Positions 10,592-11,823 of a DNA stretch of 11,823 bases are shown piece by piece. Position numbers and translations under genes: made by a program. The notes beneath the pieces are model-generated. The model ran no database searches, was not told the DNA's origin, and saw only the letters and a list, made by a program, of their open reading frames with translations. The DNA is from Candidatus Pacearchaeota archaeon (lineage in GTDB: Archaea; Nanobdellota; Nanobdellia; Pacearchaeales; GW2011-AR1), in NCBI GenBank assembly GCA_002688335.1, contig NZCQ01000060.1:1-11823 (forward strand), in the 5' to 3' direction. Position 1 is the first letter of the stretch; every line of letters begins with the position of its first letter.

Positions 10592-11823
10592 ATGAAAGTA
10601 GACAGAAAACAGCTTATTAAGAAATATATAGATTTCTTTAAGAGCAAAGAGCATAAGGAGATTGTTAATAGTAGTCTGGTTCCTGAGAATGATCCGACTG
10701 TTTTGTTTACAACTGCTGGGATGCATCCTCTTGTTCCTTATCTTTTGGGGAAGAAGCATCCTTCTGGGAAGAGATTGGTTAATGTTCAGAGGTGTATAAG
10801 AACTCAGGATATTGATGAAGTTGGTGATAGTTGTCATCATACTTTTTTTGAGATGTTGGGAAACTGGAGTTTAGGAGACTATTGGAAAGAAGATGCTATC
10901 AAATTTAGTTTTGAGTTTTTGACTAAGGTTTTAGGGATTGAGGTTAATAGGTTAGGGGTTAGTTGTTTTAAGGGAGATAAGGATGCTCCTAAGGATGTTG
11001 AATCGGAGAAAATATGGCTGGATTTGGGAATTCCTAAGGAGAGAATTGCTTTTTTGGGAAAGAAGGATAATTGGTGGGGGCCTGCTGGTGAAAGTGGGCC
11101 TTGCGGTCCTGATACAGAAATGTTTTATTATATTGGGAAAAAGGTTCCAAGGAAGTTTGATTCTGATGATGAAAAATGGGTTGAGATTGGGAATGACGTA
11201 TTGATGCAGTATGTTAAAAATGAAAATGGAATGGTTGTTGAGGCTTCTCAGAAAAATGTTGATTTTGGAGGGGGGGTTGAAAGAATGGTTATGACTCTTT
11301 CTGGATTGAATGATAGTTATTTGACCCCTCATTTTCTCCCAATTATTAAGGAAATTGAAGAGGTTTCTGAGAAGAAGTATGATAAATATAAAAGGGAGAT
11401 GAGGATTATTGCTGATCATATTAAGGCTAGTGTTTTTATTATAATGGATGGAGTTGTTCCTGGAAACTCTGAACAAGGATATGTATTGAGAAGGCTTATT
11501 AGAAGGGCCGTTAGATATGGAAGAAAGTTAGGATTGGAGAGTTTTGTTGTTAAGATGGTTGATCCTGTTTTTGATATTTATGATGATTATGATTTATTGA
11601 AGAAGAATAGGGAAGAAATTGTTCGGGTTTTAGAAGGGGAAGAGAAGAAGTTTCTTGAAACTTTAGAAAAAGGCATTAGGGTTTTTGATAAATTAAAAGG
11701 AAAGGGAGTTAGTGGGAGAGATGCATTCTTATTGTATCAGAGCTATGGATTTCCCATTGAGATGATTTTAGAATTAGCTAAGGAAAGAAATGTTAGTGTT
11801 GATGTTAAAGGATTTGAAAAAGA
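10592..11823 (+). CDS. alaS: Alanyl-tRNA synthetase, bacterial-type, N-terminal 410 residues (runs off window)
   Basis: Charges tRNA-Ala. Visible class II catalytic features: TTAGMHP (40-46), the motif 2 region RCIRTQDIDEVGD...FFEMLGNWSLGDY (67-97), GPAGESGPCGP (163-173), and motif 3 GGGVERM (226-232). The later VPGNSEQGYVLRRLIRRAVRYGR is the conserved start of the helical tRNA-binding part. The sequence begins directly with the bacterial-type catalytic domain and lacks the archaeal N-terminal extension. TAGMHPLVPYLLG and the motif 2 wording resemble the short bacterial/CPR type, suggesting ancient transfer. The editing domain and C-terminus lie outside the window. The start is the only ATG at the motif-consistent position, three bases after the previous stop. 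Confidence 0.92.
   Translation, partial: MKVDRKQLIKKYIDFFKSKEHKEIVNSSLVPENDPTVLFTTAGMHPLVPYLLGKKHPSGKRLVNVQRCIRTQDIDEVGDSCHHTFFEMLGNWSLGDYWKEDAIKFSFEFLTKVLGIEVNRLGVSCFKGDKDAPKDVESEKIWLDLGIPKERIAFLGKKDNWWGPAGESGPCGPDTEMFYYIGKKVPRKFDSDDEKWVEIGNDVLMQYVKNENGMVVEASQKNVDFGGGVERMVMTLSGLNDSYLTPHFLPIIKEIEEVSEKKYDKYKREMRIIADHIKASVFIIMDGVVPGNSEQGYVLRRLIRRAVRYGRKLGLESFVVKMVDPVFDIYDDYDLLKKNREEIVRVLEGEEKKFLETLEKGIRVFDKLKGKGVSGRDAFLLYQSYGFPIEMILELAKERNVSVDVKGFEK

Noticed and set aside
11269..11276. Run of G in alaS as possible frameshift or assembly error
   Set aside because: The frame is correct on both sides and the run encodes the conserved motif 3 glycines.
10952..11476. 174-aa minus-strand frame
   Set aside because: Antisense shadow of alaS, whose motifs are unmistakable on the plus strand; composition is typical of an antisense frame (Asn/Ile/Pro-rich).
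1..11823. CRISPR array, defence island or retron
   Set aside because: No regularly spaced direct repeats, no reverse transcriptase, Cas or toxin-antitoxin signatures were seen; the only repeats are the palindromic and G-rich elements described.

Overview
The window is AT-rich and is most likely a piece of a DPANN archaeon of the Woesearchaeota/Pacearchaeota type. Archaeal hallmarks are a transcription factor E alpha homologue (winged helix plus zinc ribbon), an Nre-type repair protein ending in a PCNA-interaction motif, TATA-like boxes about 25 bp before several start codons (leaderless transcripts), and GGTGAT-type Shine-Dalgarno sites before two others. Two features point to bacterial-type, CPR-like gene stock, which is common in DPANN genomes: a bacterial-style alanyl-tRNA synthetase and an unusual long orotate phosphoribosyltransferase-like protein paired with OMP decarboxylase. 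Lineage is inferred from gene content; no rRNA is present.

Layout. 1-204: right end of an IS200/IS605 element (tnpA 3' end and its hairpin), abutting the stop of a minus-strand DHH phosphoesterase (204-1265). 1462-1668: small two-helix membrane protein. 1669-2074: gene-free, with a long hairpin (1713-1763) and a 129-bp doubly palindromic C-rich/G-rich element (1894-2022). 2075-3265: Nre repair protein, convergent with and overlapping at the stop codon a SpoIIM-family membrane protein (3262-3975). 4017-5281: two small membrane ORFs and a rhomboid protease, the last directly behind the TFE gene (5290-6114). 6238-7243: a DDE insertion sequence flanked by a 10-bp direct repeat, inserted between TFE and a plus-strand coiled-coil gene. 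7309-8322: two or three small coiled-coil or hypothetical genes. 8383-10079: pyrimidine pair (OPRT-like plus pyrF) overlapping by ATGA. 10118-10201: a 27-aa leaderless membrane peptide. 10224-10313: two related palindromes. 10316-10588: small membrane/coiled-coil protein, three bases ahead of alaS (10592 to the window end).

The most unusual signal is a family of G-rich elements (G-rich on the minus strand) at 1326-1379, 6130-6180 and, in expanded form, 1894-2022. Two copies lie upstream of the DHH and TFE genes. All three follow a minus-strand TATA-like box, so they may be the 5' ends of transcripts. The strand carries a G-quadruplex-type pattern that stands out in this AT-rich sequence. The window is otherwise a typical small-genome archaeal neighbourhood of housekeeping and membrane genes with two insertion sequences.
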